From Nitrosomonas sp. HPC101 (lineage in GTDB: Bacteria; Pseudomonadota; Gammaproteobacteria; Burkholderiales; Nitrosomonadaceae): a stretch of DNA of 64,000 nucleotides. Positions 51,409-60,662 of this stretch are shown here, in pieces. A program made the position numbers and the translations under genes. The DNA lies in contig NZ_QRCC01000008.1 of the NCBI RefSeq assembly GCF_009833125.1, forward strand, positions 124,001 through 188,000, read 5' to 3'. Position 1 is the stretch's first letter. Each line of letters starts with the position of its first letter. Under the pieces are notes generated by a model. The model did no database searches and was not told where the DNA came from. It was given only the letters and a program-made list of their open reading frames with translations.

Positions 51409-53691
51409 TTAGTGCCCCGATCTAACAGCGCCTTTAATACGTATCAACTGGGTCTCTCCATTGGGGCCGCTAACGCCATCATTGTCGTTAGCAAACAGTA
51501 ACGTTCCTTTTTTGGTAACCGCGAGACTTTCAATTTTCTCCAGCACCATACCGCCTGTCGCTTTGAGATCGGGCAACAAGTCACGTACCAGCGTTTTGCT
51601 GAGCGTCTCAAAAGACTCACCCTCAGGGCGGAACGTGATGCCTGAAACGGAGAATTCATAAACGCGTTTGATACGTGCATCAGTATTACCCTGGTTGTCG
51701 CGTTCGATGACGGCAAAACGGCCTTGGCCAAGTGCTGTTATTTCAGACAGGCCGACCCAGCCACCATTGGGAGACTGGCGCACCTCCAGCGGATAATAGG
51801 CAAATGTCCATTTACCAAGCGCGTGGTCATATCGACCGATCCTTACTTTTCCGCCTTCATTTGAATTGTCAGGCTCAGGATCATCAACCCAGGGGCGTTG
51901 GAATGCGGCATACAGAACTTCGCCATCATCTTCCATCACCGATGCAACACCTTCAAAACCAAACCGGCGCTGTTTTGCATTAACTGCATCCGGTAGCGTG
52001 ATAGTTTCGATGATTGTCCCATCGGAGGCCGCATGCACCAGCATATTGAGACTGGTAACCGGTCTTTTAGGCTCATCCACAGACCCTGCACCTTCGGATG
52101 CGATCCAGAAACTGCCATCACCGCTTGCACTGACTGCAATTCCCTCGGGATCCAGATTAACGGTTTTTCCGCTATTTTTCAGCACGATCTCGTCGAAGAT
52201 GACGGCAGGTTTTTTCCGGATATTCATAACGTAGATACGGCTTTGCTGATAAAAACTGTCATGAATGCTGTACAGCGTTTTGTCATCCTTGGGATCTATT
52301 GCAAAACCTGACAGTGCCCCCCATGGAATCGGCGTGCCATCGGGACGATCGGCAGAAATGATCGTCGGATACTCCGCCTTGTTTTTTTTCAGTTGATAGA
52401 TGGTGATTACGCTGCGATATGCATCTCCGCGGGAATCGTTCTCACTGGCCGAAACCAGCAGATTTCTCTTCGGAATCGCTTTGATCCCTTCCGGGCCGAT
52501 ACCTGCCGGCAGTGTCTGCAAAAATTCGAGGGTGTTATCTCTTCTCTTTACCGTATAAACGAAAACAACGCTCGAACGCTCGGACGCCACGAACAGGAAG
52601 CGGTCGTTACCGAATTTTGCAAATGCCACACTCTCGGGTTCGTTGCCTTTGTTTTCTGAGCGATCATCAGGATAATGGCCTAAACGTACCACTTCATGTT
52701 CCAGCGTGTTCCCTGAAGAAAAAACAATATTGCCCTGTGTGTCAAATGTGGTAAAGCCACGGCTGCCGCCAAACAGATCACCTTCATCTGCCGTTGCAAA
52801 CAGTTCATTGGAAATCCATGCAACGCCATCTGGTTCGCGTGGAATATCAAATTTGCTGTCGGTCAGATTGATGAGCGCGGGCTTTTCTTCTTTGGTGTCG
52901 ATCTGATGCAGATCAACTGTACCTGCTGTGAAGTGGTTAATAATGTTACCTGTTGGCAGATCAACCAAGACAATATGATTATTTTCCTGCAGGGTGACTA
53001 CGGCAATATTGTCTTCGTTGATCGCCACATACTCAGGTTCAGCATCATCGGGAAACAGTTCGGCAATTCCATCCAGACTGACATCGCGGATTGACCAGTT
53101 TGTCGGTGCATCCTTCAGGTCGATGATCTGTAATAAGCCGGGCGGCGCCTGTGGCGGTTCACCGTTACCCAACTTTTCATCGCGTTCATTTTCAATAACC
53201 ACTGCGGCATAGCGCTCATCAGGGCTGACTGCGATGGAATCCGGTTGTCCAGCCAGTGTATGAGTTGCAACAATTTTCTGTGATTCGATGTCGACCACCT
53301 GCAGATGGCCGCTGGGTGTAGTAAAGCTGGGTGAGGTGTTGACCACAACCAGTGCAAAATTGCCGGCTACTACAACGGATGTTGGCTCACCACCGACATC
53401 GATTGCGCCAAGTACTTTCGGCTGATCAGGCTTTCTGATATCGACAAACCCCAGTTTTTTTGTCTGACTGTCGGTGTAAACCAGTGTCTTGCCGTCTTTA
53501 CTGGCATCGATGATTTCAGCAACAGTTTCCAGGTCGATATCCGTGTTGAGATATACGGGAAATGTCGCGATACGGTTGAACAAACGATCTGCATTTGCAG
53601 CAAAAGGCAGCATGATACAAACCACCATTGCGGCTGCAATAGCAGAAAAACTGATTCTGTTTAGAAACGATGAATCCCCTTTTTCTTTCAT
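51409..53691 (-). CDS. Secreted protein with beta-propeller and esterase-like phytase domain
   Basis: 760 residues with a signal peptide (ISFSAIAAAMVVCIMLPFA). The N-terminal 400 residues contain repeated beta-propeller blades (DIGGEPTSVVVAG-like, SIAVSPDERYAAVVIENE, VAFAKFGNDRFLFVASERSS). The C-terminal part (PWGALSGFAIDPKDDKTLYS, NLDPEGIAVSASGDGSFWIA) is the esterase-like phytase domain. Bacterial proteins of this build are periplasmic or exported; enzymatic activity is predicted, not established. Together with the secreted diesterase at 57001 it may help scavenge phosphorus. Confidence 0.8.
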   Translation of the reverse strand: MKEKGDSSFLNRISFSAIAAAMVVCIMLPFAANADRLFNRIATFPVYLNTDIDLETVAEIIDASKDGKTLVYTDSQTKKLGFVDIRKPDQPKVLGAIDVGGEPTSVVVAGNFALVVVNTSPSFTTPSGHLQVVDIESQKIVATHTLAGQPDSIAVSPDERYAAVVIENERDEKLGNGEPPQAPPGLLQIIDLKDAPTNWSIRDVSLDGIAELFPDDAEPEYVAINEDNIAVVTLQENNHIVLVDLPTGNIINHFTAGTVDLHQIDTKEEKPALINLTDSKFDIPREPDGVAWISNELFATADEGDLFGGSRGFTTFDTQGNIVFSSGNTLEHEVVRLGHYPDDRSENKGNEPESVAFAKFGNDRFLFVASERSSVVFVYTVKRRDNTLEFLQTLPAGIGPEGIKAIPKRNLLVSASENDSRGDAYRSVITIYQLKKNKAEYPTIISADRPDGTPIPWGALSGFAIDPKDDKTLYSIHDSFYQQSRIYVMNIRKKPAVIFDEIVLKNSGKTVNLDPEGIAVSASGDGSFWIASEGAGSVDEPKRPVTSLNMLVHAASDGTIIETITLPDAVNAKQRRFGFEGVASVMEDDGEVLYAAFQRPWVDDPEPDNSNEGGKVRIGRYDHALGKWTFAYYPLEVRQSPNGGWVGLSEITALGQGRFAVIERDNQGNTDARIKRVYEFSVSGITFRPEGESFETLSKTLVRDLLPDLKATGGMVLEKIESLAVTKKGTLLFANDNDGVSGPNGETQLIRIKGAVRSGH

Positions 53692-53888
53692 GTATAAATC
53701 TCCCTGACTTTGAGTGGAACTGCGATGCCAGGATATTGATGACTGTTTATGTCATCGTGATGAAAGAGCAATGAAATTTCTGCTTCAGAAAACTTCAGTC
53801 TGGTTGCCCTGTATACCCGCAAGGGGTCTGGGCGTATTCACATGTAGACAGGTGGACTTGAGCTAAGCTGTTACCTGCTGAAAGCAGG

Positions 53889-56009
53889 CTATTCGTAATG
53901 TAAAGATTCTGCTGAAGACACGCGGTTGGCAACCAGAGCTGGATACAGTGCGGCAAGGGTGCAGGCCAGCAGAACCAGGCCGGCAATTGCCAGTGAAGCG
54001 GTGGGGGAGAGCACCAGCTCGTATCGAAACAGCGTGAAGCGATCCAGAAAGGCCACACTGACCGCACCTACCATGTGTCCCAGAACCAGGGCAAGCAAGG
54101 CGCTGACCGTGCCGAGAACCGCCCCCTCGATGAGCAATAAACGTACGATCTGTGCACGTGAGATCCCCAGAGTGCGGAGTACGGCGAATTCACGTTCACG
54201 GGCATGGACCTGAATCAGCATGGTATTGGTGACACCGATGATAGCAAGCAGGACGGTCATTGCCAGTACGAAGTCAAAAATCAGAAAATCACGGTCAATT
54301 TCATGAATCTGCCAAAAAGCCTGATTTGCGCCACGCCGATCCAGCACATACGGGTACAGGGCTTGCAGTTCCTCGTTAGAAATCCAGCTGCCATCGCGTT
54401 TGCGTACTACCAGATAGTCTCCCAGGGTGTGTTCCAGATTGTCTGCAAAAAGCGGGTTGCCATTAGTGAACAGAGCATAGGATTTAATATCTACATACTG
54501 TCCGTCATAGGCGTAATAACCTGCCTCATCCGTTACATCGATTACCTTGAAGCGGTGTTGTTCCGCGCGGGTGCTCACTACCAGTCGATCTCCCGTCATT
54601 ACATCGAAACGCGCTGCCAGGGTGCGGGATAAAATCACTCCGCCAGGCAATAGCAGTGGTTTTCCCCGGGCATGGCGCAGGGAGTTTATGTCCATCGCTG
54701 CAACCAGCCGTACTGGCAACTCTCCTTCCGCTTTATGAGACAAACGTAAAGGCAGCAGCTCGTATTGGTGCATGGTGCGCGCAAAGTCTTGCGGGCGCGG
54801 CAGCACGGTATCGGGCATTCGTTTCAAGAAGACATTCGGATATAAAGCTTCTTCAGCCCACGCGTGGATCTCATGTTTAAGGGCGCGCGTAATATCATGC
54901 AATGCGGTGAGCATGGCAAATACAAGCGTCACGGCGGCTACGGTAAATATCAGCTTGTGACTGGTCAGGGCCATGCGTTTTCCTGCCAATTGCGCATCCA
55001 GAGGCAATACGATACGCAAACCGGCCCCGACCAGGTGAATTGCGCCGCGTAACAATGGCCGCACCCACCACAGTGTCAGCATTGCCACTCCCACCACCAC
55101 TATGGCCTCAGTCAGGAAGAACTGAACCACCGAGAGCCAGGATTGCATGAATGGGCGGACGGCCAGCCAGCTTGCGCCCAGCAGGACAGGCAGTAACCAC
55201 GCGAACCCTGCTGACTGACGATGATGTAATTCTGTTTCCGCTGCTAAAAAGCGAGGTTGCAAGATATCGACTACCGGCAGGCGACAGAACCAGCGTACCG
55301 GTCCAATCACTCCAAGCAAACCAATCAATATACCTAGATTCCCGATCGCAAACAGCTCCATCCAGGGAATTACGAGCTCAGATGAAGGTGTGCGACCGGT
55401 CGTGGAAATGCCGGCACCTAACAAACCCAATGCTGCCGGTAAAGCCAGCACCAATCCCAGAGTAGTGCCGATGACGCCAAGTATCAGCACTTCTGCTATG
55501 AGTGATCCGGCTACGTTGCGCCGTTCTTCTCCGAGACAGCGCAGCAGGCTCAGTTCGCGCGCACGAGCGGCTACTGAGAAGCGCATGGTGTAGAACACGA
55601 TGATGGCACCCACTGCAAAGGCCAGTACAGCGGACAAACGTACCGCCAGGCGCATGGCCTGATAGTCTGCTTCGCCGCGTGGTGGTGGAGGGGATGCCAC
55701 TGTCAACCCGTCACGCGCAGCACCCTGTTGAGTCGGCACGAGGCTTCGTGTCACTCTTGGAACCTCGTTGGCACGTTCAAACCAGATCTGTGCCGAATGT
55801 GCTTCACCTGTTACGGGATCTGCCGCAAGCGGGCCGAGATCCAGGGTCTGCATCCCAGGTAGAGGAACCTCACTGCTGTTTGCATCTACAATCAGAATAG
55901 TTGCGATGACCAGCATCGCGAGGGCAATGCCGAGCACGGTTGCGACGGTTACTGTGAGATGACGACGCAGGCTGCGCAAGGCCAGATAAGCAGCCAGACG
56001 CCCGTTCAT
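53889..56009 (-). CDS. ABC transporter permease, FtsX/MacB-like (double FtsX domain)
   Basis: 706 residues with an N-terminal anchor (VTVATVLGIALAMLVIATIL) and two FtsX domains at about 125-330 and 565-700 (ERRNVAGSLIAEVLILGVIG, REFAVLRTLGISRAQIVRLL). A large periplasmic domain lies between. This is the plan of mechanotransmission exporters such as LolCE/MacB relatives. The cognate ATPase is 31 bp upstream. No adaptor or outer-membrane gene is adjacent. Substrate unknown, possibly a lipid or lipoprotein. Confidence 0.87.
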   Translation of the reverse strand: MNGRLAAYLALRSLRRHLTVTVATVLGIALAMLVIATILIVDANSSEVPLPGMQTLDLGPLAADPVTGEAHSAQIWFERANEVPRVTRSLVPTQQGAARDGLTVASPPPPRGEADYQAMRLAVRLSAVLAFAVGAIIVFYTMRFSVAARARELSLLRCLGEERRNVAGSLIAEVLILGVIGTTLGLVLALPAALGLLGAGISTTGRTPSSELVIPWMELFAIGNLGILIGLLGVIGPVRWFCRLPVVDILQPRFLAAETELHHRQSAGFAWLLPVLLGASWLAVRPFMQSWLSVVQFFLTEAIVVVGVAMLTLWWVRPLLRGAIHLVGAGLRIVLPLDAQLAGKRMALTSHKLIFTVAAVTLVFAMLTALHDITRALKHEIHAWAEEALYPNVFLKRMPDTVLPRPQDFARTMHQYELLPLRLSHKAEGELPVRLVAAMDINSLRHARGKPLLLPGGVILSRTLAARFDVMTGDRLVVSTRAEQHRFKVIDVTDEAGYYAYDGQYVDIKSYALFTNGNPLFADNLEHTLGDYLVVRKRDGSWISNEELQALYPYVLDRRGANQAFWQIHEIDRDFLIFDFVLAMTVLLAIIGVTNTMLIQVHAREREFAVLRTLGISRAQIVRLLLIEGAVLGTVSALLALVLGHMVGAVSVAFLDRFTLFRYELVLSPTASLAIAGLVLLACTLAALYPALVANRVSSAESLHYE

Positions 56010-56040
56010 CGCATCCCCATATCGTAGCGTTGGTTTGCAC

Positions 56041-56787
56041 TCATATGCCTAAAGCCAGTAAACGCGCATAAATCGGAGCCGGGGCATCCGCTTGCCCCTT
56101 GTGCACCAGTTCAGACGCAATGATCCCCTCTTTCAGAAAACAGACGCGATCTGCCCAGGCTGCGTGCTCCGGGCTGTGCGTAACCATTAATACACCGCTG
56201 CCTTCACGACGGGCGGTATCACGCAGGATACGCATGATCGAGCGCCCCACCTGCGGGTTGACGTTGCCGGTCGGCTCGTCGGCGAGCAGCAGATCCGGTC
56301 CGTGTACCAGGGCGCGTGCGATCGATACTAATTGCATCTCACCCCCGGAGAGTTGAAACGGTAGGTGATCCCGACGCTCGCTCATTCCCACCAGGGTGAG
56401 CATTTCATTCACTCTTTTGCCATCCTTATGGCGTATATCGCGATCGATTAGTAGTGGCAGACCTACATTCTCCGCTACAGTCAGCGTTGGGATAAGATTG
56501 AAAAACTGGAATACCTGGCCGATTTTCTTTCTTCGTAAAAGGGTACGCGCATGCTCGTCGTTATAATCGATTACCTGACCAGCAATTGTCACAATACCAC
56601 CTTGCGGAGCGTCGATACCGCATATGCAATTGAGCAAAGTAGTCTTGCCCGATCCGCTTGGACCCATGATCGCAACCATTTCTCCCTGCGCCACATGCAA
56701 GGACAGACCGCACAGGACTTCGATGAACTGCTGACCCAGGCGATAACCCTTGACCAAAGCATCGATGCCTAACAAGGTTGAATTCAT
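56041..56787 (-). CDS. ABC transporter ATP-binding protein, LolD/MacB type
   Basis: 248 residues with Walker [10 protein letters not shown] (42-50), Q-loop [20 protein letters not shown], signature LSGGEMQ and Walker [11 protein letters not shown]. The sequence around the Q-loop and the DEPTGN box is typical of the LolD/MacB/FtsE group. It is the first gene of a two-gene operon with the FtsX-like permease. Confidence 0.92.
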   Translation of the reverse strand: MNSTLLGIDALVKGYRLGQQFIEVLCGLSLHVAQGEMVAIMGPSGSGKTTLLNCICGIDAPQGGIVTIAGQVIDYNDEHARTLLRRKKIGQVFQFFNLIPTLTVAENVGLPLLIDRDIRHKDGKRVNEMLTLVGMSERRDHLPFQLSGGEMQLVSIARALVHGPDLLLADEPTGNVNPQVGRSIMRILRDTARREGSGVLMVTHSPEHAAWADRVCFLKEGIIASELVHKGQADAPAPIYARLLALGI

Positions 56788-56936
56788 GAACTGCGTTACT
56801 CCTCGTTGCAGGAAATGACCGTGCTGCCTTGCCGGAGGCAGCGCACATGACTTCTTTATTCGATGGGTAAATAAAAGCAGTGTTCCAGGTAAATGGATTT
56901 AAAGCCTGGTACATTTTATAGAGCTTGTGGAGTAAT

Positions 56937-56969
56937 ACCACACCGACAGTTGTTGACTATCGGTGTGGT
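56937..56969. terminator. Strong hairpin between glpQ-like gene and ABC operon
   Basis: ACCACACCGA (56937-56946) pairs with TCGGTGTGGT (56960-56969). The inner bases AGT/ACT extend the stem past one mismatch to a 5-nt loop. It lies 31 bp after the diesterase stop; no T-run follows, so it may be a Rho-aided terminator or mRNA-stabilising structure. Confidence 0.6.
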
Positions 56970-57000
56970 GTCATAGCGCAGTACAGCAACTGCCTTTGTT

Positions 57001-58329
57001 TTATTGAATATTCATACAGTTTGCGTAATAGGTGGTGGTGGCGGGCCAGTCCGAGAACATACCGAGAATGCCAACCTGTCTAGCCAGCACATCCAGCACG
57101 GTGTAGACGTCACCATCATTGTTGATGGCATTTTTGATGGATTGATAATAAAAATCATTTTTTTCAGCTACCTTTGCCAGCGGCCCTGAGCGTTCCAGCG
57201 TCCAGGTAATGATATCCAGTCCAGCTTCCCGGGCAGCTGTCGCATAGGCAGATGGAATAATGCGTCCGTTTCTTTCAGTTGTCAGCAGCAGAGGGATCGG
57301 TGGTGCAATGATCTGTATACCTTCAGCTGCGAGTTGCTCCATGCCCGGTTTCCAGGTAGCGGGGTTGGTATGATCGAATCCCGGTAGTGTCTCGTAGCGA
57401 TCATCCAGATAAACAGCCTGCTTTCCGAAATCAGGTTCATTCTGAATCCAGTAAAGAATATCGTTACGATTGAATGATTGCGGATAGACATTGGCAGGGT
57501 TTACGTCGGCTTCCCTGTATTCGTTTATCATTTTCTGAGCGTAATCCTGTTGGCTGAAATGTCCTTGAAAGGGCATGGTGACGCTGGCGCTCTTGAGTTC
57601 GGGTGTCATCTTGACGCCCAGTTGTTTGAACAGTTCGATGCTTTCTTTATGGGTCATTAGTGTTCCCTTGCCGGCATAGAGGTCAGTGCGCCAGCTGGGA
57701 GTTCCATCCAGATATTCCTCTATGGTGGTTGCGCGAGGATTGCTGGCGTCCATCTTGCCAGTCAGTGTTTTAAACTCCGTGAGCGTGATATCACTGGTGC
57801 AGCATCGAGCCGTAGCGGGCCTGATGACTTCTCCGGTAACCGGGTCAATCTCGGCGGGCGTAAATGATTCCGAACATTTTTCAGCAAGTTCCGGAATAGT
57901 GAGGATATTGGTCGTGGTGTGCAGGTCGCATTGTGAATGACGACATACCAGCTCCTCATCTTGCGTAAAAGTCACATCACACTCGATGATGCCGGCTCCC
58001 ATGCGAGCAGCAGCAAGGTAGGATTCCCTGGTATGTTCAGGGAATTGCAGCGCCGCACCGCGGTGACCGATTGAAAAATCTGATTTCTTGGAAGGCTTTT
58101 TTTCACAAGCCAGCAACTTATTCTTGAGCGCGCCTTCGTCCATATCATTCACCAGAAAAAAAGGCCGCGGCCCCAGCTGTATTTTCATCTTTCCCTTTTT
58201 TATTGAGGATGTGGAAAAGTTTTCGTGCATATCAATCCCGCTACTCGTTTCTGCATATATTGCATTTACAAATGACAATAACAACAATATACAAGTGGAC
58301 AGAGCCGTTACTATTTTTTGATGATTCAT
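57001..58329 (-). CDS. Secreted glycerophosphodiester phosphodiesterase (GlpQ-like)
   Basis: 442 residues with a signal peptide ([19 protein letters not shown]). The GDPD barrel begins with [20 protein letters not shown] and continues [20 protein letters not shown], giving the catalytic His, Glu and Asp. KMTPELKS and [10 protein letters not shown] complete the barrel. It hydrolyses glycerophosphodiesters from lipids to glycerol 3-phosphate and alcohols outside the inner membrane. It is a single gene, upstream of the ABC operon on the same strand but separated by a hairpin. Confidence 0.9.
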   Translation of the reverse strand: MNHQKIVTALSTCILLLLSFVNAIYAETSSGIDMHENFSTSSIKKGKMKIQLGPRPFFLVNDMDEGALKNKLLACEKKPSKKSDFSIGHRGAALQFPEHTRESYLAAARMGAGIIECDVTFTQDEELVCRHSQCDLHTTTNILTIPELAEKCSESFTPAEIDPVTGEVIRPATARCCTSDITLTEFKTLTGKMDASNPRATTIEEYLDGTPSWRTDLYAGKGTLMTHKESIELFKQLGVKMTPELKSASVTMPFQGHFSQQDYAQKMINEYREADVNPANVYPQSFNRNDILYWIQNEPDFGKQAVYLDDRYETLPGFDHTNPATWKPGMEQLAAEGIQIIAPPIPLLLTTERNGRIIPSAYATAAREAGLDIITWTLERSGPLAKVAEKNDFYYQSIKNAINNDGDVYTVLDVLARQVGILGMFSDWPATTTYYANCMNIQ

Positions 58330-58636
58330 GACTATCCCTCTTCACGATTAGACGCGTTTATCTTTAAACCTTGGCTGTCAGAGAAGTTTCAGAGATGTAA
58401 GCAGAGCGGAGTAAGCGCAGATCATTTCTAAACTTCCTGGCAGGTGCTTACATTACGTGTTGTTGATGTCTCGATCATCTCAATTTTGTTAAGTTTTTTT
58501 GAAGGCGTTTGAACTGTTTGATCACTTCTCGCATTCAGTAACGGATGTGGTGCGGTAGGTGTGCAGCAGGCTGCTGAATGGTGTCATGAATCGATTATGT
58601 CACTGGGGAGCGTCAAGTGAAGTCTTAAGCAGATGC
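58330..58636. other. 307-bp gene-free stretch
   Basis: Between the diesterase start and the cupin stop I see no gene, repeat or strong structure. It should contain the diesterase promoter. Confidence 0.5.
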
Positions 58637-58942
58637 TCAGTACAAATGAATGGCCAGCCAGAGCGCGCCGTGGGATGCTCGTTTGACGGTGTGAGGAGTA
58701 TTGGCCGGCAGGAACAGGTAGTCTCCGGCATTCAATTCAATGGTTTTTCCATCTGCTTCGAGTGTGGCTGTGCCTTTCAGCAATACGACCCACTCATCCT
58801 GTGCCTGCCGGTATTGCTGCGGCGATAGTTCGGCAGCACTGACGATACGCTCAATCACCAGATTTTTATGGGAGAGCAGTGTCTCAAAGGTTTCGCCTTG
58901 CTGTGGAACGGAAAAACCGGTAAACAGATTGCCTGTCTGCAT
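58637..58942 (-). CDS. Small cupin-domain protein
   Basis: 101 residues forming one cupin barrel: QDEWVVLLKGTATLEADGKT and GDYLFLPANTPHTVKRA, with the conserved His in the second motif. Similar proteins bind a metal and act as small enzymes or sensors; the substrate is unknown. No close operon partner: the next gene on this strand is 114 bp upstream. Confidence 0.8.
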   Translation of the reverse strand: MQTGNLFTGFSVPQQGETFETLLSHKNLVIERIVSAAELSPQQYRQAQDEWVVLLKGTATLEADGKTIELNAGDYLFLPANTPHTVKRASHGALWLAIHLY

Positions 58943-59056
58943 GTTGCTATGCCTTATGAATATAATCGGGAATTGTATTGCACCTGCAAAATCCTCAAAT
59001 TACATCGGGTGTTTTATACAAGATGCTGTTTGCCAGGATCGGGGGAGGGGCCAGCA

Positions 59057-60652
59057 TCAGGAAGATAGATCTTCCGCCGGTTGCAGTGCCTGGTATTGCC
59101 GTTCATATTGTTCTGCTTTGGATAAATCTCCCGCCTTCTTTGCTGCCCGGGCTGCCAGTGAAATTCCGTTACGCCGATTGGGCGTGCGGTGCAGCGAGGC
59201 TTCCAGTTCTTTCAGCGCGGCCTCTGGCTGATTCAATAGCAACAATAATTCACCGAGTAACTCACGCGCCGGGATGATGGAACCAGGGGTGACATTATCC
59301 TTTTCGGTTGAATCCTCCAGATCAGCGGAAGCACGCATCAGTTGCAGCGCTGCTTCGGTCCGGTTTTCAGCTGCTGCGATCCAGGCGGCGACGGCCAGAC
59401 GCTGAATTTCAATCTGACCGGCAGTGTAATCCTGGTGTGCGGCACGATCGAGATCGCGTAATGTCTCCAGCTGTTTCAGGCTGTTTTTTGCCTCGATCAT
59501 GTTGTCGCTTCTGGCAGCACCCAGCCCTTTGGCAAAATGGGTAAGTGCTTTACACCAGCCGAATTGCTGCCAGGGAAAATTTGCAGGATGAATACTCAAT
59601 TTTGCCGCTGCATGCCAGTCGCTGCGTTCGACCGCAAAACGTGCCGGAATGGCTGCAAAGGCGTAGGCAATGGTGGTGTTGTGTGGATGCGCCTGATCAG
59701 CAGCCAGTATGTCCTGCACAATGGCGCGTGCTTTTTCTGTTTCACCCAGTTGTAAATAAGCGTATAGCAGGTAATCCTTATAGTGAATATCATCCCCGTA
59801 ATTGTCCGATGCGTGTTCCTGTGAAGCCTGATATGCAGCCAGATTGGATTGCACTACATCCGGCCACAGACCCAGGCGCACAAAAATATGCGAGGACATA
59901 TGCAGGGCGTGCGGCACCGTGGGTGCAATATGTGTATAAGCACGGGCAGCATCCAATCCCAGCGCAGCCAATTCAGGATAATCACTGCTGTGAATAATGT
60001 AGTGTGCAACACCGGGGTGATGTGGTTCATCTCTCAGGACACGTTGCAACAACTTTAAGGCCTGTTTCTGTCGGGTGAGGGTTTTGTCGTCCAGTGAGGC
60101 GTTTGAAATGAGTGCCAGTGCATAAAACAACGTGGCTTCATTATCATCCGGAAATTGTTCAGCGATACGCTGCATGGCCTGCTCATACACCTGTTTGCGT
60201 GTACTGTAATCATGGCCATTACCATCTGTTGCCGGATAGATAATGGCAATCGCATCCAGATAGGATTTTTCCCGATCAGTTTTAATGGTGGACGGCTGTA
60301 CTTGCGCAAGCGCGTGACGTGCCCGTTGCATTTCTTCGATTGTTGGGGTAGTCGCCCATAGCTGCTGGTAAAGACTCATGGCAATTCCCCAATGCCCCAT
60401 GGCACAGTCTGGATCAATCGCAATAACTTGCTGGAAAGCTTTTTCTGCCTCGTCATACCAGAATGAATGCAACATCGCTAACGCTTTATCAAACTGATTT
60501 TGTGCAGCAGGCGTGCAGGAAACAGGAAAATGCACTTTCCCGAGTTTTGCCTGGTCGATATTGTTGACAGGATGATGATTACCATCCGCCATTGTGATTC
60601 CTGCCCAGAATACGGTGGTCGTGAAAATCAAGAGACGTACGAATGTTGTCAT
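59057..60652 (-). CDS. Secreted TPR-repeat protein
   Basis: 531 residues with a signal peptide (FVRLLIFTTTVFWAGITMA) and TPR-like repeats throughout (FWYDEAEKAFQQVIAIDPDC, LNQPEAALKELEASLHRTPN, KAGDLSKAEQYERQYQALQP). The central part, including HALHMSSHIFVRLGLWPDVV, is found in a family of uncharacterised exported proteins. It begins 10 bp after the DinG-family gene and is likely co-transcribed with it. Role unknown, probably protein-protein interaction in the periplasm. Confidence 0.8.
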   Translation of the reverse strand: MTTFVRLLIFTTTVFWAGITMADGNHHPVNNIDQAKLGKVHFPVSCTPAAQNQFDKALAMLHSFWYDEAEKAFQQVIAIDPDCAMGHWGIAMSLYQQLWATTPTIEEMQRARHALAQVQPSTIKTDREKSYLDAIAIIYPATDGNGHDYSTRKQVYEQAMQRIAEQFPDDNEATLFYALALISNASLDDKTLTRQKQALKLLQRVLRDEPHHPGVAHYIIHSSDYPELAALGLDAARAYTHIAPTVPHALHMSSHIFVRLGLWPDVVQSNLAAYQASQEHASDNYGDDIHYKDYLLYAYLQLGETEKARAIVQDILAADQAHPHNTTIAYAFAAIPARFAVERSDWHAAAKLSIHPANFPWQQFGWCKALTHFAKGLGAARSDNMIEAKNSLKQLETLRDLDRAAHQDYTAGQIEIQRLAVAAWIAAAENRTEAALQLMRASADLEDSTEKDNVTPGSIIPARELLGELLLLLNQPEAALKELEASLHRTPNRRNGISLAARAAKKAGDLSKAEQYERQYQALQPAEDLSS

Positions 60653-60662
60653 CAGAGATTCC

